Source: CAYPTB01 sp964413535
GTDB lineage: Bacteria > Planctomycetota > UBA1135 > GCA-002686595
Direction of reading: 5' to 3'
Length of the DNA stretch: 64,000 nucleotides
Assembly: GCA_964413535.1 (NCBI GenBank)
Contig: CAYPTB010000051.1
Location: forward strand, 1-64,000
Shown: positions 26,335-38,057 of the stretch, in pieces
Numbering within the stretch: the stretch's first letter is position 1
Layout of the letters: the number at the start of each line of letters is the position of its first letter
Notes under the pieces: model-generated
What the model saw: only the letters and a program-made list of their open reading frames with translations
The model's database searches: none
What the model was told of the DNA's origin: nothing
Made by a program: the position numbers and the translations under genes

Positions 26335-27888
26335 ATGCAGCGACGGAAGCGGATCGTCCTCTACTACCCGCGCTCGGCGCACCCGACGCGCGAGGACCCG
26401 GCCAGCAAGGACCTGCTGCCGCTCTCGCTCCTTGCGATCGCGGCCTGGCCCGACCGCGACGGCTACGAGGTCGTCGTCGTCGACGGGAACCTCCACGAGC
26501 CGGAGGATGCCTGGCGGCGCGTGGTCGAGCTCGCCGACGGCGCGCTGCTCTTTGGCACGACGGGCATCCTCTCCTACCAGGTCGCGGACGCCTTCCACTG
26601 CTCGCAGCGCGTGAAAGCTGCGCACCCCCGGTTGCCACTCTTCATAGGAGGCTGGTGGGCGTCCGTCGCGCCCGAGCTCGAGCTCGCGACCGGGCTCTAC
26701 GACGCCGTCTGCATCGGGCAGGGCGAGCTCACCTTCCGCGAGATCGTGCAGGCCGTCGACGCGGGCGAGCCGCTCGACAGGATCGCGGGGCTCGCGCTCC
26801 TGTGCGACGGAGAGGTCGTGCGCACCGCGCCGCGCCCGGTGGTCGGCTGGGACCAGCTCCTCGACTGCCCTTGGCACCTGCTCGACATCGAGCCGTATCG
26901 CGCCGCGCAGCTCGCCGGCCGTCCCGGCCACGAGGCCGGACGCCTGCTCGCGCCGCCCGGCCACGCCGACCGCCCGTACTTCGGCATCAGCTACTACGCG
27001 AGCTTCGGCTGTCCCGAGCCGTGCACCTTCTGCTGCTCGCCGGAGATGAGCGGCATGCGCTGGAAGGCGATGCCGGCCGAGCGGATGCTCGACGACCTGT
27101 GCGCGCTGAAGGAGCGCTGGGGTTTCGACCGCGTGCGCTTCTACGACGCGAACTTCGGCGTGGCCGAGAAGCGCGCGCGCGCGTTCGCCGAGGGCCTCGT
27201 CGAGCGCGGCGCCGACTTCTGGTGGTACGCGTTCATGCAGGCCGCGTCGATCGTGCGCTACCGGCCCGACACGCTCGACCTCCTCGCCGACTCGGGGCTG
27301 TACCTCGTGCTCATCGGCGGCGAGACGGGCGACGCGGACACGCTGCGCTCGGTCGGCAAGCGCACGCCCGACGGCGCGAACGTCCGCGCGACGGACGCCA
27401 TCACGAGCCGCGGCATCCAGGCGCTCGTGAGCTACATCATCGGCTACCCGGGCGAGACGGCGGGCTCGATGCTCGAGACGATCGAGGAGTGCCGGCGCGT
27501 CGCGGCGCTCTCCGAGCGCGCGCGTCCCGCCGTGTGGCCGTTCCGTCCGATCCCCGGCACCGCGCTCTACGCGCCGTCGCTCGCGCAGGGCTTCGCGGCG
27601 CCTGCCGACCCCGTCGGCTGGGGCGAGTTCAGCGAGTACCACGACGTGGGCGAGGCTTGGCCCGGGCAGATCCCGCCCGAGGTCCGGCGCGCGCGCAAGC
27701 TCTTCGAGCACTACGCCACGCTCTCGCTCGGGCTCGCGCGCGGACGCATCGGCTTCTGGGAGCGCCGCGCGCGCGCGCGCATCCGCCGCGGCGACTTCCG
27801 CCTCGCGCGCCTCGAGGCCAAGGCCTTCGACCTGTGGATGCGCCACGGGCCCGGCCGCGCCGCGGGCGCGACGGCGGGCTCCGCCTGA
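26335..27888 (+). CDS. B12-binding-type radical SAM protein (second of pair)
   Basis: A 517-residue paralogue, alike to its neighbour from end to end, with the same YYASFGCPEPCTFCCSPEMSGM (Cys about 226, 230, 233), IGGETGDADTL and VWPFRPIPGTAL. Its N-terminal part also lacks an obvious cobalamin-ligand His. The two genes are 13 bases apart. The copies differ in the N-terminal third, and the C-terminal RxxLEAKAFDL stretch is shared. They may act one after the other on one substrate or on two related ones; the substrate is unknown. Confidence 0.88.
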   Translation: MQRRKRIVLYYPRSAHPTREDPASKDLLPLSLLAIAAWPDRDGYEVVVVDGNLHEPEDAWRRVVELADGALLFGTTGILSYQVADAFHCSQRVKAAHPRLPLFIGGWWASVAPELELATGLYDAVCIGQGELTFREIVQAVDAGEPLDRIAGLALLCDGEVVRTAPRPVVGWDQLLDCPWHLLDIEPYRAAQLAGRPGHEAGRLLAPPGHADRPYFGISYYASFGCPEPCTFCCSPEMSGMRWKAMPAERMLDDLCALKERWGFDRVRFYDANFGVAEKRARAFAEGLVERGADFWWYAFMQAASIVRYRPDTLDLLADSGLYLVLIGGETGDADTLRSVGKRTPDGANVRATDAITSRGIQALVSYIIGYPGETAGSMLETIEECRRVAALSERARPAVWPFRPIPGTALYAPSLAQGFAAPADPVGWGEFSEYHDVGEAWPGQIPPEVRRARKLFEHYATLSLGLARGRIGFWERRARARIRRGDFRLARLEAKAFDLWMRHGPGRAAGATAGSA

Positions 27889-28907
27889 TGGAGCAGGAGC
27901 TCCCGCCGCGCACGGGCGATCGCGCGCCGCGACGGTTGCGTGCGCTCGATCCGCGGCCGCCGGTCTGGGCCGCGGCGGCGCTCGCCGAGCGCGACTGCCC
28001 GCTCTGCGGCGGCGGCGGTCCCGCGACCTTCGTGAGGCCCGACGGCCTTTCCGTGCGCGCGTGCGGGACCTGCGGGACGTGCTACGTGTCGCCCGCGCCC
28101 TCCGAGGCGGACGTGCTCGCCTTCTATCGGCTCTACCACGACCGCCACCGGGTCGACGCCTGGCGCGACACGCCCTGGCACGCGAAGAGCCGCCTGCCGA
28201 CCTGCCGCGACCGCGCGGCGCTCGCCGCCCACGTGCGGCGCGGGCGGCCGCTCGACGACCTGCGGCTCCAGGAGCTCGCCTCGCTCGTGGACCTCGCCGG
28301 CGCGCGCGTGCTCGACGTCGGCTGCGGCATCGGGACGATGCTCGCGCGCCTCGCGCGCCTCGGCGCGGCCGTGCGCGCCGTGGACCCGGACGGCGCGGCG
28401 GTCGAGTTCGTCGCGGAGACGCTCGGCATCGCGGGCGTCGAGCTCGGGACGCTCGAGTCGCTCCGCGAGCCGGACGGCTCGTTCGACGTCGTCCTGCTGC
28501 AGGACGTGCTCGAGCACGTGGTCGCGCCGCGCGCGATGCTGGAGCGCGCGGTGGTACTCCTGCGCCCCGGCGGAATCCTGTACCTCTTCACGCCGAACGC
28601 GACCTTCGTCGAGCGCGAGGAGGATCCGCTCCTCTTCCGCATCGACTACGAGCACCTGCAGTTCCTGCGCTCGCGCACGGTCGTCCGGCTCGCCGCCGAG
28701 CTCGACCTGGAGCTCCTGCACCTCGAGAGCTTCGGCTACCTGAGCCTCACGGACGACCCGCCCCGGAACGGCCGCCTCTCGGCGCGCGCCGCGCTCGCCC
28801 GCCTCCCGGGCTTCGCGGCCCTGAACCGCCTGCGCCTCGCCCTCGAGGGGCGCCACCAGCCGCGCGCCGGCAACTACCACCTCTTCGCGCTGCTCGCGAA
28901 GCGCTAG
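27888..28907 (+). CDS. SAM methyltransferase with N-terminal zinc ribbon
   Basis: A 339-residue protein starting at an ATG that overlaps the previous TGA by one base (TGATG). The first part has CPLCGGGG and then CGTCGTCYVSPAPSEAD, a four-Cys zinc ribbon common in methyltransferases of sugar and natural product loci. Motif I is VLDVGCGIGTMLARL; then VRAVDPDG and VLLQDVLEHVVAP. The end shows FGYLSLTDDPPRNG and HQPRAGNYHLFALLAKR. Genes of this kind in sugar clusters are C- or O-methyltransferases. Coupling to the radical SAM pair suggests one pathway. Confidence 0.85.
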   Translation: MEQELPPRTGDRAPRRLRALDPRPPVWAAAALAERDCPLCGGGGPATFVRPDGLSVRACGTCGTCYVSPAPSEADVLAFYRLYHDRHRVDAWRDTPWHAKSRLPTCRDRAALAAHVRRGRPLDDLRLQELASLVDLAGARVLDVGCGIGTMLARLARLGAAVRAVDPDGAAVEFVAETLGIAGVELGTLESLREPDGSFDVVLLQDVLEHVVAPRAMLERAVVLLRPGGILYLFTPNATFVEREEDPLLFRIDYEHLQFLRSRTVVRLAAELDLELLHLESFGYLSLTDDPPRNGRLSARAALARLPGFAALNRLRLALEGRHQPRAGNYHLFALLAKR

Positions 28908-29107
28908 GGCCGATGCTCGTCGCGCTCCTCCTCGCCGCCTCCGTGCCGTCCGACGCGGGCGCGCACACCGCGCCGCGGATCGAGTGCTGGTCGAGGGCCG
29001 CGTGCAGGACGCGCTGCGCGCGCTCGCGAGCTCGGGCCTGGCTCGTCGCCTCGCCGCGCGAGTATGCTCGCGCGCCGAACGGGCCGCCGGCCCCAGGCCG
29101 CCGCTCG

Positions 29108-30271
29108 ATGCCGAACGAACGAGGACGAGGAGGAGGCCCCGAGCGGCGCCCGCAGGCCGCCGTCGTGATCGGCGTGCGGCCTTGGGAGCACTCCCCGCGT
29201 CGGATCGCGACGGAGTTCCGGGCGCTGCTCGCTGAAGGCGCGCGGCTCCTGCCGGCGGGGGAGGCGCGGCGGGATCCGCGGCAACTCCTCGAGCGGCCGT
29301 ACCTGCCGCGGCACGCGGTGTCGCTCTTCGACGCGGTCTACTTCCTCTCGGACTTCTTGTTCGAGGAGGGGCTCGACTTCTTCGTCGCGTACGTCGGGCT
29401 CGACGGCGGCGGACGCGGGGTGCGGCGTCTCTACCCGCGCATCTTCTACAAGGACTCGTCGCTCGTGTGGCGCGTGGCGAGCCACGTGATCCGCTCGAAC
29501 GGGGAGGATTGGATCGGGAAGGGCGACGTGAAGAAGGTGCGCGACGAGCACGGCGAGCACCTCGCGAGCGACGAGGACTCGACCAACCTGCCCTACGAGA
29601 TCCAGGGCGCGCTCGACGCGATCAGCCGCCGCACGAAGCCGCGGCGCGACGACGACGCCGTACGGCTCGTGCTGCGCAACGCTCCCGACGGCCGCATGGA
29701 GCCCTACGCGGACTTCACCCGTCCGCGCCGTCTGGCGGAGCGTCGCACGCCGATCCACGGCGGACGTCCGGTCGCGCGCATCACGCGCCGCGGGGATCCG
29801 CACTCGCTCGTCTTCGCGCGCGGGTTCGCCCCGGACTTCGCGCACGGGGTCCTGGAGGTGCACGCTTCGGGCAGCGCGCTGTACAACGGCGACGTGCGCA
29901 AGTTCCGCGTCGCGTCCGAGAACGGGCGCGTCCAGTACCAGTTCGTCGCGTCGCCGACGCACGTGTGGATCAACCCGCCGCAGGCCTTCACGACCGAGCT
30001 CACGAGCTTCGGGTTGCGCGCGCTGCACGTTCCGGCGGACGAGGACATCTTCGTGCCCGGGTACGAGTACCACTTCGTCGATCGCGCTTGCGACCCTCCG
30101 GAGCTCTACTCGCAGATCCCAGCGGGGTACGCCGGCGCTCCGAGTCCGCTCGACCCCGACCGCGCCGATGCCTCGCCGTGGCTCGAGGAGCTGTCGGTGA
30201 TCCGGGAGTTCCGCGCGAGCGTCCTGTGCGAGCCGCGCCGGGCGCGACGCGGATCGTCCCGTTCCGGTTGA
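29108..30271 (+). CDS. Hypothetical protein of unknown family
   Basis: A 387-residue soluble protein that I do not recognise. Conserved-looking patches are RIFYKDSSLVWRVASHVIRS, GEDWIGKGDVKKVR, NLPYEIQGALDAI, and PTHVWINPPQAFTTELTSFG, ending with a Tyr-rich segment VPGYEYHFVD. The frame is open from an ATG at 28913 that starts with a signal-like MLVALLLAASVPSDAG, but that lead-in becomes Arg-rich and does not look coding, so I prefer the ATG at 29108. It follows the methyltransferase after 200 bases and precedes a GT39-like protein. It could belong to the same pathway. Confidence 0.6.
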   Translation: MPNERGRGGGPERRPQAAVVIGVRPWEHSPRRIATEFRALLAEGARLLPAGEARRDPRQLLERPYLPRHAVSLFDAVYFLSDFLFEEGLDFFVAYVGLDGGGRGVRRLYPRIFYKDSSLVWRVASHVIRSNGEDWIGKGDVKKVRDEHGEHLASDEDSTNLPYEIQGALDAISRRTKPRRDDDAVRLVLRNAPDGRMEPYADFTRPRRLAERRTPIHGGRPVARITRRGDPHSLVFARGFAPDFAHGVLEVHASGSALYNGDVRKFRVASENGRVQYQFVASPTHVWINPPQAFTTELTSFGLRALHVPADEDIFVPGYEYHFVDRACDPPELYSQIPAGYAGAPSPLDPDRADASPWLEELSVIREFRASVLCEPRRARRGSSRSG

Positions 30272-30317
30272 ACGAAGGAGCGGACGGCCGGCGCTCTTCG
30301 GACGAAGCGCGCGTCGC

Positions 30318-30323
30318 TACACT
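30318..30323 (+). promoter_or_regulatory. Candidate -10 box close to GT39-like start
   Basis: TACACT ends eight bases before the ATG at 30332. A transcript from it would be nearly leaderless. No -35 is clear. Confidence 0.25.
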
Positions 30324-30331
30324 TGCGGTCG

Positions 30332-32203
30332 ATGTCCGGCCCGCAGGGAACCTCGTCGGGCCGGATCGCACTCTTCCTCGTCGTCGCGTCGGCCGCGGTG
30401 CTGCGGGGCGCCGGGATCGACTTCGGGCTGCCGCTCGAGCTGCGGCCCGACGAGGAGATCTTCCGGGGAGTCGTCGCGCGGATGGCGGAGACCGGCGACT
30501 TCGATCCGCACCGCTTCGAATACGGGGGTGCGCTGTTCTACCTGCTGTACGGCGTGACGCGCGTCGTTCACGCAGTGCGGACGCTCGTCGATCCGGGAGG
30601 CGCCGGGACGTTCGTCGAATTCTCGAAGCGCGCGAGCGAGGTCGCGCTGATCCAACGCGCGATCTCGCTGGTCCTCGGGGTCGGGACCGTGGTGCTCGTG
30701 TACCGCATCGGGCGGAACGTGGCGTGCTCGGCGGCGGGTCTGGCCGCCGCGACCTTGCTCGCGTTCTCCTTCCTTCCCGTGCGCGACGCGCACTTCGGGA
30801 CCGTCGACGTCCCCTCGGCGTTCGCCTCGACCTGGGCGCTGGCCCTGATCGTCCGCGCGGGGCTCGTGGGCAGCGCGCGCGCCTTCGCCCTGGCGGGGGT
30901 CGTGGCGGGGCTCGCGACGGCCACGCGCTACGCCCCCGGCGTCCTCCTCCTCCCGCTGTGGGTGATGGCCTGGCGCACCGAACGGGCGGCGGGGAAGCGC
31001 GGGCTGCGAGCCGTGTTCGGGTCCCGGCCGATCCTCGCGGCGACCGCGCTGGCGGTGGGCTTCCTGTGCTTCGCGCCCTACACCGTGCTCGCGTTCGACG
31101 CGTTCCGAGACAGCATGCTCGGAGCGCTCCTGATCGCAGGGGAGTCCGGAGCGGGCTTCTCGTCCCGGTTGCAACAACTGGCCTTCCTCCACCTCGTGCG
31201 TGCCGTGGATTGGCCGTTCGCCGTTGCCAGCGCGCTCGCACTGATCGCGGCGTTCGCCGCGGGGAATCCGGGGGCGAGAGCCATCGCGCTGTTCGTCGTC
31301 GCCTACGCTCTCGTGCTGAGCCTCGGGACCAGCTTCTTCCTGCGCTGGCTGAACCCACTCGTCCCGGCGCTGTGCGTCCTGGTCGGGATCCAGCTCGGAC
31401 GAATCGCGCGGCATGGGAAGCTCGGCTGGCTCGCGTGCAGCCTGCTCACGCTGGCGCTGGTGGCCGTTCCCGCCGCGCGTTCGATCCACATCGATCGGCT
31501 CTTCCTGCGCGAGACGACGTTCGAGAAGACCGCCGCGGTGTTGCGTCAGCAGGTGCCGAGCGGAGCCGCCGTCGCGTGCGCGAGCCCGCAGGTGGAGCTG
31601 GTCCTCGGTGCGGCCGTGACCTTCGTTCCGTGGGATCCGTTGGCACTGGCCTCACGGCCCGAATGGTATGCCGTCGTTCCAAGGCATCCGATCGGTGGCA
31701 TCGGTGCGGATCCGTGTCTCGCGAGCCTCGTCCTGCCGGCCATGGGCGAGGTCACCACCCTCGCGACGTTCACCGGCCTGGATCCCTCGAACTGGCGCGG
31801 CGCGGTCTTCGAGAAGCCGGACTTCTTCTTCTACCCGCTGCGCGGTTTCGACGCCGTCGTGGATCCCGGACCGGACTTCGAGATCCTGCGCATCACCCCG
31901 CGACGCGACGGAACCGCCGAACGGCCCGAGCCTCCGCGCTTCTCGATCAGCGTAGAGGGCGCTCGCCTTCGGCTTGATTTCGAACCTCCGCCGACGGGAG
32001 AGATCGTGGCGTACTACCTGCGATGGGCGCCCGAGGACGGGCCGGACGACGCGTTCTTCGGCCCCATCGCCGTGCTTCCGAACGCCGCCTGGCTCCCGTT
32101 CACCCGCTCGCTGTGGCATGGCCGCTACGCAGTCGTCGCGGCGTCCGTCGGCCGCAAGGGCGTCGGCCCCTGGTCGGAGCCGGTGACGATCGTCTTCGAG
32201 TGA
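30332..32203 (+). CDS. Polytopic GT39-like glycosyltransferase
   Basis: A 623-residue membrane protein of the ArnT/PMT superfamily outline. An early loop carries the acidic pair in LELRPDEEIFRG that is the usual catalytic/metal site. About ten hydrophobic segments follow up to residue ~380, then a soluble C-terminal domain of some 240 residues. These enzymes move a sugar from a polyprenyl-phosphate carrier to lipid or protein outside the membrane. The ATG at 30332 is nearest to a good start. It converges with the other GT39-like gene, 40 bases away. Confidence 0.8.
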   Translation: MSGPQGTSSGRIALFLVVASAAVLRGAGIDFGLPLELRPDEEIFRGVVARMAETGDFDPHRFEYGGALFYLLYGVTRVVHAVRTLVDPGGAGTFVEFSKRASEVALIQRAISLVLGVGTVVLVYRIGRNVACSAAGLAAATLLAFSFLPVRDAHFGTVDVPSAFASTWALALIVRAGLVGSARAFALAGVVAGLATATRYAPGVLLLPLWVMAWRTERAAGKRGLRAVFGSRPILAATALAVGFLCFAPYTVLAFDAFRDSMLGALLIAGESGAGFSSRLQQLAFLHLVRAVDWPFAVASALALIAAFAAGNPGARAIALFVVAYALVLSLGTSFFLRWLNPLVPALCVLVGIQLGRIARHGKLGWLACSLLTLALVAVPAARSIHIDRLFLRETTFEKTAAVLRQQVPSGAAVACASPQVELVLGAAVTFVPWDPLALASRPEWYAVVPRHPIGGIGADPCLASLVLPAMGEVTTLATFTGLDPSNWRGAVFEKPDFFFYPLRGFDAVVDPGPDFEILRITPRRDGTAERPEPPRFSISVEGARLRLDFEPPPTGEIVAYYLRWAPEDGPDDAFFGPIAVLPNAAWLPFTRSLWHGRYAVVAASVGRKGVGPWSEPVTIVFE

Positions 32204-32243
32204 GCGACGCCGTTCGCACGCAGCGGGTAGCGGCGACGCGCGG

Positions 32244-33788
32244 CTACGGTTGCGACGTGTTCCCGAGGAGCACGTTGCGAGAGTGGACGTATCGCCTCAC
32301 GACGGCAGTCTCCAGGCCCTCGAGCTGGGTCTCGCTGTCCACGTCGCAGTAGTAGAAATCGAAGTCGCCTTCCAACTTGCGCTTGACGGGCTCCAACCAC
32401 TCGAGGTTCCGGGTCAGGCGATAGAAGTTGATCGTCGGCGCGAGCCACCAGTCGACGCCGAGACGGATCTTCTCCTCGTTCCCACGGGTCACGTACTCGC
32501 GCTCGAGGTCGCCGAGCATGGTCTTCGTGTCGGCGTCGTAGCCCCACTCCGACGTCGTGGAGAGGTTCATCGACCGCGCGAGGTTCGCGCACAGGAGCAA
32601 CACGAGCGCGGAGCCGACTCCTTTGCTCAGCATGCCGACGCTCCTCGGCGCTTGTCGCGGGATCGACTGCCAGACGAACCCGAACACGCCGACGATCAGC
32701 GGGACGTACAGGATCGCGCTCCTGCCCTCGAGGTAGTTCACCCCGAGCAGCCTGCCCGCCAGCGCCATGAACGCGGTGATCGCGAAGAAGAGCAGAGTCG
32801 CGAAGAGGAGGCCCGCCTGCGGGAGCTTCCTCCGGCGGAGCAACGCCTTGGCAAGGAGGAAGAGCGCGGGGGCCAGGAGCAGAGCCAGACCGATTCGGAG
32901 CGGCGAGCTCAGCCAGGGCAGCGCCGGAAGGGACGCCTCGAAGATCGAGCGCACGGAACCCTCCCACGGACCTTGCGTTCCACCGATGTAGAAGGCTTCG
33001 CGCCGCCGCAGGTCGACGATCTCGCGACCCAGGGAGAGAGCGCACAGGGCGAGGCTCCAGAGGGTGAAGGCGCCAAGGAGCAGCATTGCCTTCCCGTTGG
33101 TGAGCGGGGGGACGGAGTCGGAAGGGTCGGGTCGGTAGCTCGTCGCGCGCAAGACGACGAGCAAGGGACAGAGTGGGACGAGATAGAAGACGAACGCGTA
33201 GTTGGCGAAGGCCGAGAGTGTGGCCGCGACGATCGCGGCCGCTCCGAGACAGATCGCGCGCAAATCGTCCTTCGCCTCCAACGCTTCGCCGGCGAGCCAC
33301 AGGCTCGACATCATGAACCCGAGTCCGATCCCGTAGCCTCGCGCCAGGGCGAAGTACTCGAGGATGAACGGATTCAGGTTGAAGGCCAGGAACAAGGCGA
33401 ACGCCGCGGGTCCGGAGCGGATCCTGCGCAACAGGGCGAAGCTCGCGAAACAGTAGAGCAGGTGAGCGAGCAAGTTCGGCAGACGCAGCGCGAGCTCGGA
33501 GTTTCCGAACAGCGCGCTGGAAACGAACATGCCCCATGTATTGAGAGGATGATTGTTGGCGTCCTTGAACGTGAGGGCGAAGGCCTCCTCACCCGTGCGG
33601 TTCACCGCGTGGACGTACGTGAGGCTCTCGTCGCAGGTGAAGGGGACCTTCCACGCGCGGAGCCCGGTGTAGAGGATCAGCGCGAGCGAGACGGCCGCGG
33701 TGGCGAGCATCCAGAAGGGCTTGGTCCTGGCCGGCTCGGCCGCGCGAGCCGGCGCCGACGACGAAACCTCCTGACTGGGGAAGAGCAT
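32244..33788 (-). CDS. Polytopic GT39-like glycosyltransferase
   Basis: A 514-residue membrane protein. After an N-terminal helix (FWMLATAAVSLALILYTGL) the loop has FTCDESLTYVHAVN, the Asp-Glu site of GT39-like proteins, and ANNHPLNTWGMF, a His-containing motif of the same loop. About ten further hydrophobic segments follow, then a C-terminal soluble part of ~120 residues (TINFYRLTRNLEWLEPVK). It lies 33 bases downstream of the GT4 gene's stop on the same strand, with which it probably forms an operon for surface glycan building. Confidence 0.8.
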   Translation of the reverse strand: MLFPSQEVSSSAPARAAEPARTKPFWMLATAAVSLALILYTGLRAWKVPFTCDESLTYVHAVNRTGEEAFALTFKDANNHPLNTWGMFVSSALFGNSELALRLPNLLAHLLYCFASFALLRRIRSGPAAFALFLAFNLNPFILEYFALARGYGIGLGFMMSSLWLAGEALEAKDDLRAICLGAAAIVAATLSAFANYAFVFYLVPLCPLLVVLRATSYRPDPSDSVPPLTNGKAMLLLGAFTLWSLALCALSLGREIVDLRRREAFYIGGTQGPWEGSVRSIFEASLPALPWLSSPLRIGLALLLAPALFLLAKALLRRRKLPQAGLLFATLLFFAITAFMALAGRLLGVNYLEGRSAILYVPLIVGVFGFVWQSIPRQAPRSVGMLSKGVGSALVLLLCANLARSMNLSTTSEWGYDADTKTMLGDLEREYVTRGNEEKIRLGVDWWLAPTINFYRLTRNLEWLEPVKRKLEGDFDFYYCDVDSETQLEGLETAVVRRYVHSRNVLLGNTSQP

Positions 33789-33821
33789 CGGTCGGGGTGG
33801 AGGTTGCCGCGCGCGATTGCG

Positions 33822-35114
33822 CTACTGGGCGTACGACTCGCTTGTTGCGGCGTGGCGGCGTGCTCGGGCCATGGCGGCAGCCGCGGCGTACTCCTCGAGG
33901 AACTCGTCGGTCAGGCGCCGGATCAGGAAGTGCTCTTCGAGTCGCTTGCGGCCCTTCGCGCCCATGGCGCGCGCGAGCTCTGGATCGCGCAAAAGCACCG
34001 CGATGCGCTCGGCGAAAGCCTCCACGTGGTAGGGATTCGCCACGAAGCCCCATTCCCCGTCGCGCACGACCTCCGGGCAGCCGCCGAAGGACGTGACGAC
34101 CACGGGCTTCGAGAGCTCCATCGCCTCGAGGCTCGTCATCCCGAAGGTCTCGAAGCAGATCGACGGCGCGACCATGACGTCGAGCACGGCGTAGGCGCAG
34201 GCGAGGTCGTCGCCGTCGAGCCAGCCCGTCGGCACGACCAGATCGTCGACGCCCGCGGCGCGCGCGTGCTTCTCGAAGCCGCGGTAGGTGTCCTCACGAC
34301 CCATGACGAGGAGCCGCAGGTCGGGGAACTCGTGGCGCAGGATCGCCATCATCTGGAAGAGCTGCACGATGCCCTTGAGCTCGTGCAGCCGCCCGCCCAG
34401 CGCCACGAGGCGCTTTCCCGCGAGTCCGAAGCGCTCGCGAAAGGCCTGCACGGTCTCCGGCCCGGGCACCCTCGGACGCAGCTCGATCGCGTTGTTGATC
34501 GTGCGGTCGACACGGATGCCGTTCTCGCTCACCGCGCGGCCGAGCTCGTCGGTCACGACCGTGAAGCGGTCGACGTCGCGCGCGAGAACCTTGCGGATCG
34601 CGCGGTTGCGTCCCGGCCGGAAGCGCAGCCGCTGGCAGGGGATGCACTTCGACCAGTGCGCGGTGTACTCCTTGAGCTGCCAGTCGTGCTCGGGGCCGCC
34701 GTGGAAGCAGTCGAGCTTCTGGTAGCAGTAGGTCATCGAGTCATGGGCCGTGAAGACGACGCCCGCGCCGGCGCGACGCGCTTCCGTCAGCGACGCATAG
34801 GAGAGATGCGTGTGCACGAGGTGGCTGTGCACCACGTCGGGACGGAACTCCGCCAGGATCTCGCGCACGGGGCCGATCACGGCGCGGTTGCGCAGCGCGA
34901 CCCAGGAGCGGAAGCGGACGGGGTAGCTCGAGAAGACGCGATGGACCAGAGAGCCCTCGATCGTCGTCCGGCCGACCAAGCTCGCGTCCTGCGTGGCGGA
35001 GATCACCGCCGTCGTGTGACCGAGCTCGCGCAGGCGCGCAGCCTGCTGGTACATCTGGCGGATCGACGAACCGATGCGCGGGTCCCACAAGTCGTTGAGG
35101 AAGAGGATGCGCAC
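33822..35114 (-). CDS. Family 4 glycosyltransferase
   Basis: A 430-residue GT-B fold enzyme. The N-terminal domain starts MRILFLNDLWDPRIGSSIR and has DVVHSHLVHTHLSYASL. The C-terminal domain has LVALGGRLHELKGIVQLF, VPTGWLDGDDL and the donor-binding SICFETFGMTSLEAMELSKPVVV. These transfer an NDP-sugar. It starts with GTG at 35114. The upstream sequence lacks a clear ribosome binding site and is occupied by the inverted repeat, so translation may depend on this element. Confidence 0.9.
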   Translation of the reverse strand: MRILFLNDLWDPRIGSSIRQMYQQAARLRELGHTTAVISATQDASLVGRTTIEGSLVHRVFSSYPVRFRSWVALRNRAVIGPVREILAEFRPDVVHSHLVHTHLSYASLTEARRAGAGVVFTAHDSMTYCYQKLDCFHGGPEHDWQLKEYTAHWSKCIPCQRLRFRPGRNRAIRKVLARDVDRFTVVTDELGRAVSENGIRVDRTINNAIELRPRVPGPETVQAFRERFGLAGKRLVALGGRLHELKGIVQLFQMMAILRHEFPDLRLLVMGREDTYRGFEKHARAAGVDDLVVPTGWLDGDDLACAYAVLDVMVAPSICFETFGMTSLEAMELSKPVVVTSFGGCPEVVRDGEWGFVANPYHVEAFAERIAVLLRDPELARAMGAKGRKRLEEHFLIRRLTDEFLEEYAAAAAMARARRHAATSESYAQ

Positions 35115-35119
35115 GGGGA

Positions 35120-35222
35120 GAGCGTACGGTGCCAGTCCAATTTTTCACCTCACCGCGCAAAATCCCTGCTCCCCGCGACACCCTTGCTCGGTGAGGTGAA
35201 AAGTTGGACTGGCACCGTACGC

Positions 35223-35224
<2 letters not shown>
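35120..35224. repeat. 36-bp inverted repeat with 33-base spacer (fold-back element)
   Basis: Left arm 35120-35155, right arm 35189-35224, differing at one base (T at 35141 against C in the other arm's complement). The arms contain GTACGGTGCCAGTCCAA near their outer ends and CACCTCACCG near the inner ends. The element fills the gap between ppdK and the GT4 gene: its right arm overlaps the ppdK stop codon, and its left arm ends six bases before the GT4 GTG. The minus-strand transcript would form a very long hairpin without a U-tract. It could be a REP/MITE-like mobile repeat, which would be inference. Confidence 0.85.

Positions 35225-38053
<2,829 letters not shown>

Positions 38054-38057
<4 letters not shown>

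Noticed and set aside
28913..29107. An N-terminal signal peptide extension of the unknown protein
   Set aside because: The first 24 codons resemble a signal, but the following 40 are Arg-rich and unlike normal coding sequence, so I started the protein at 29108.
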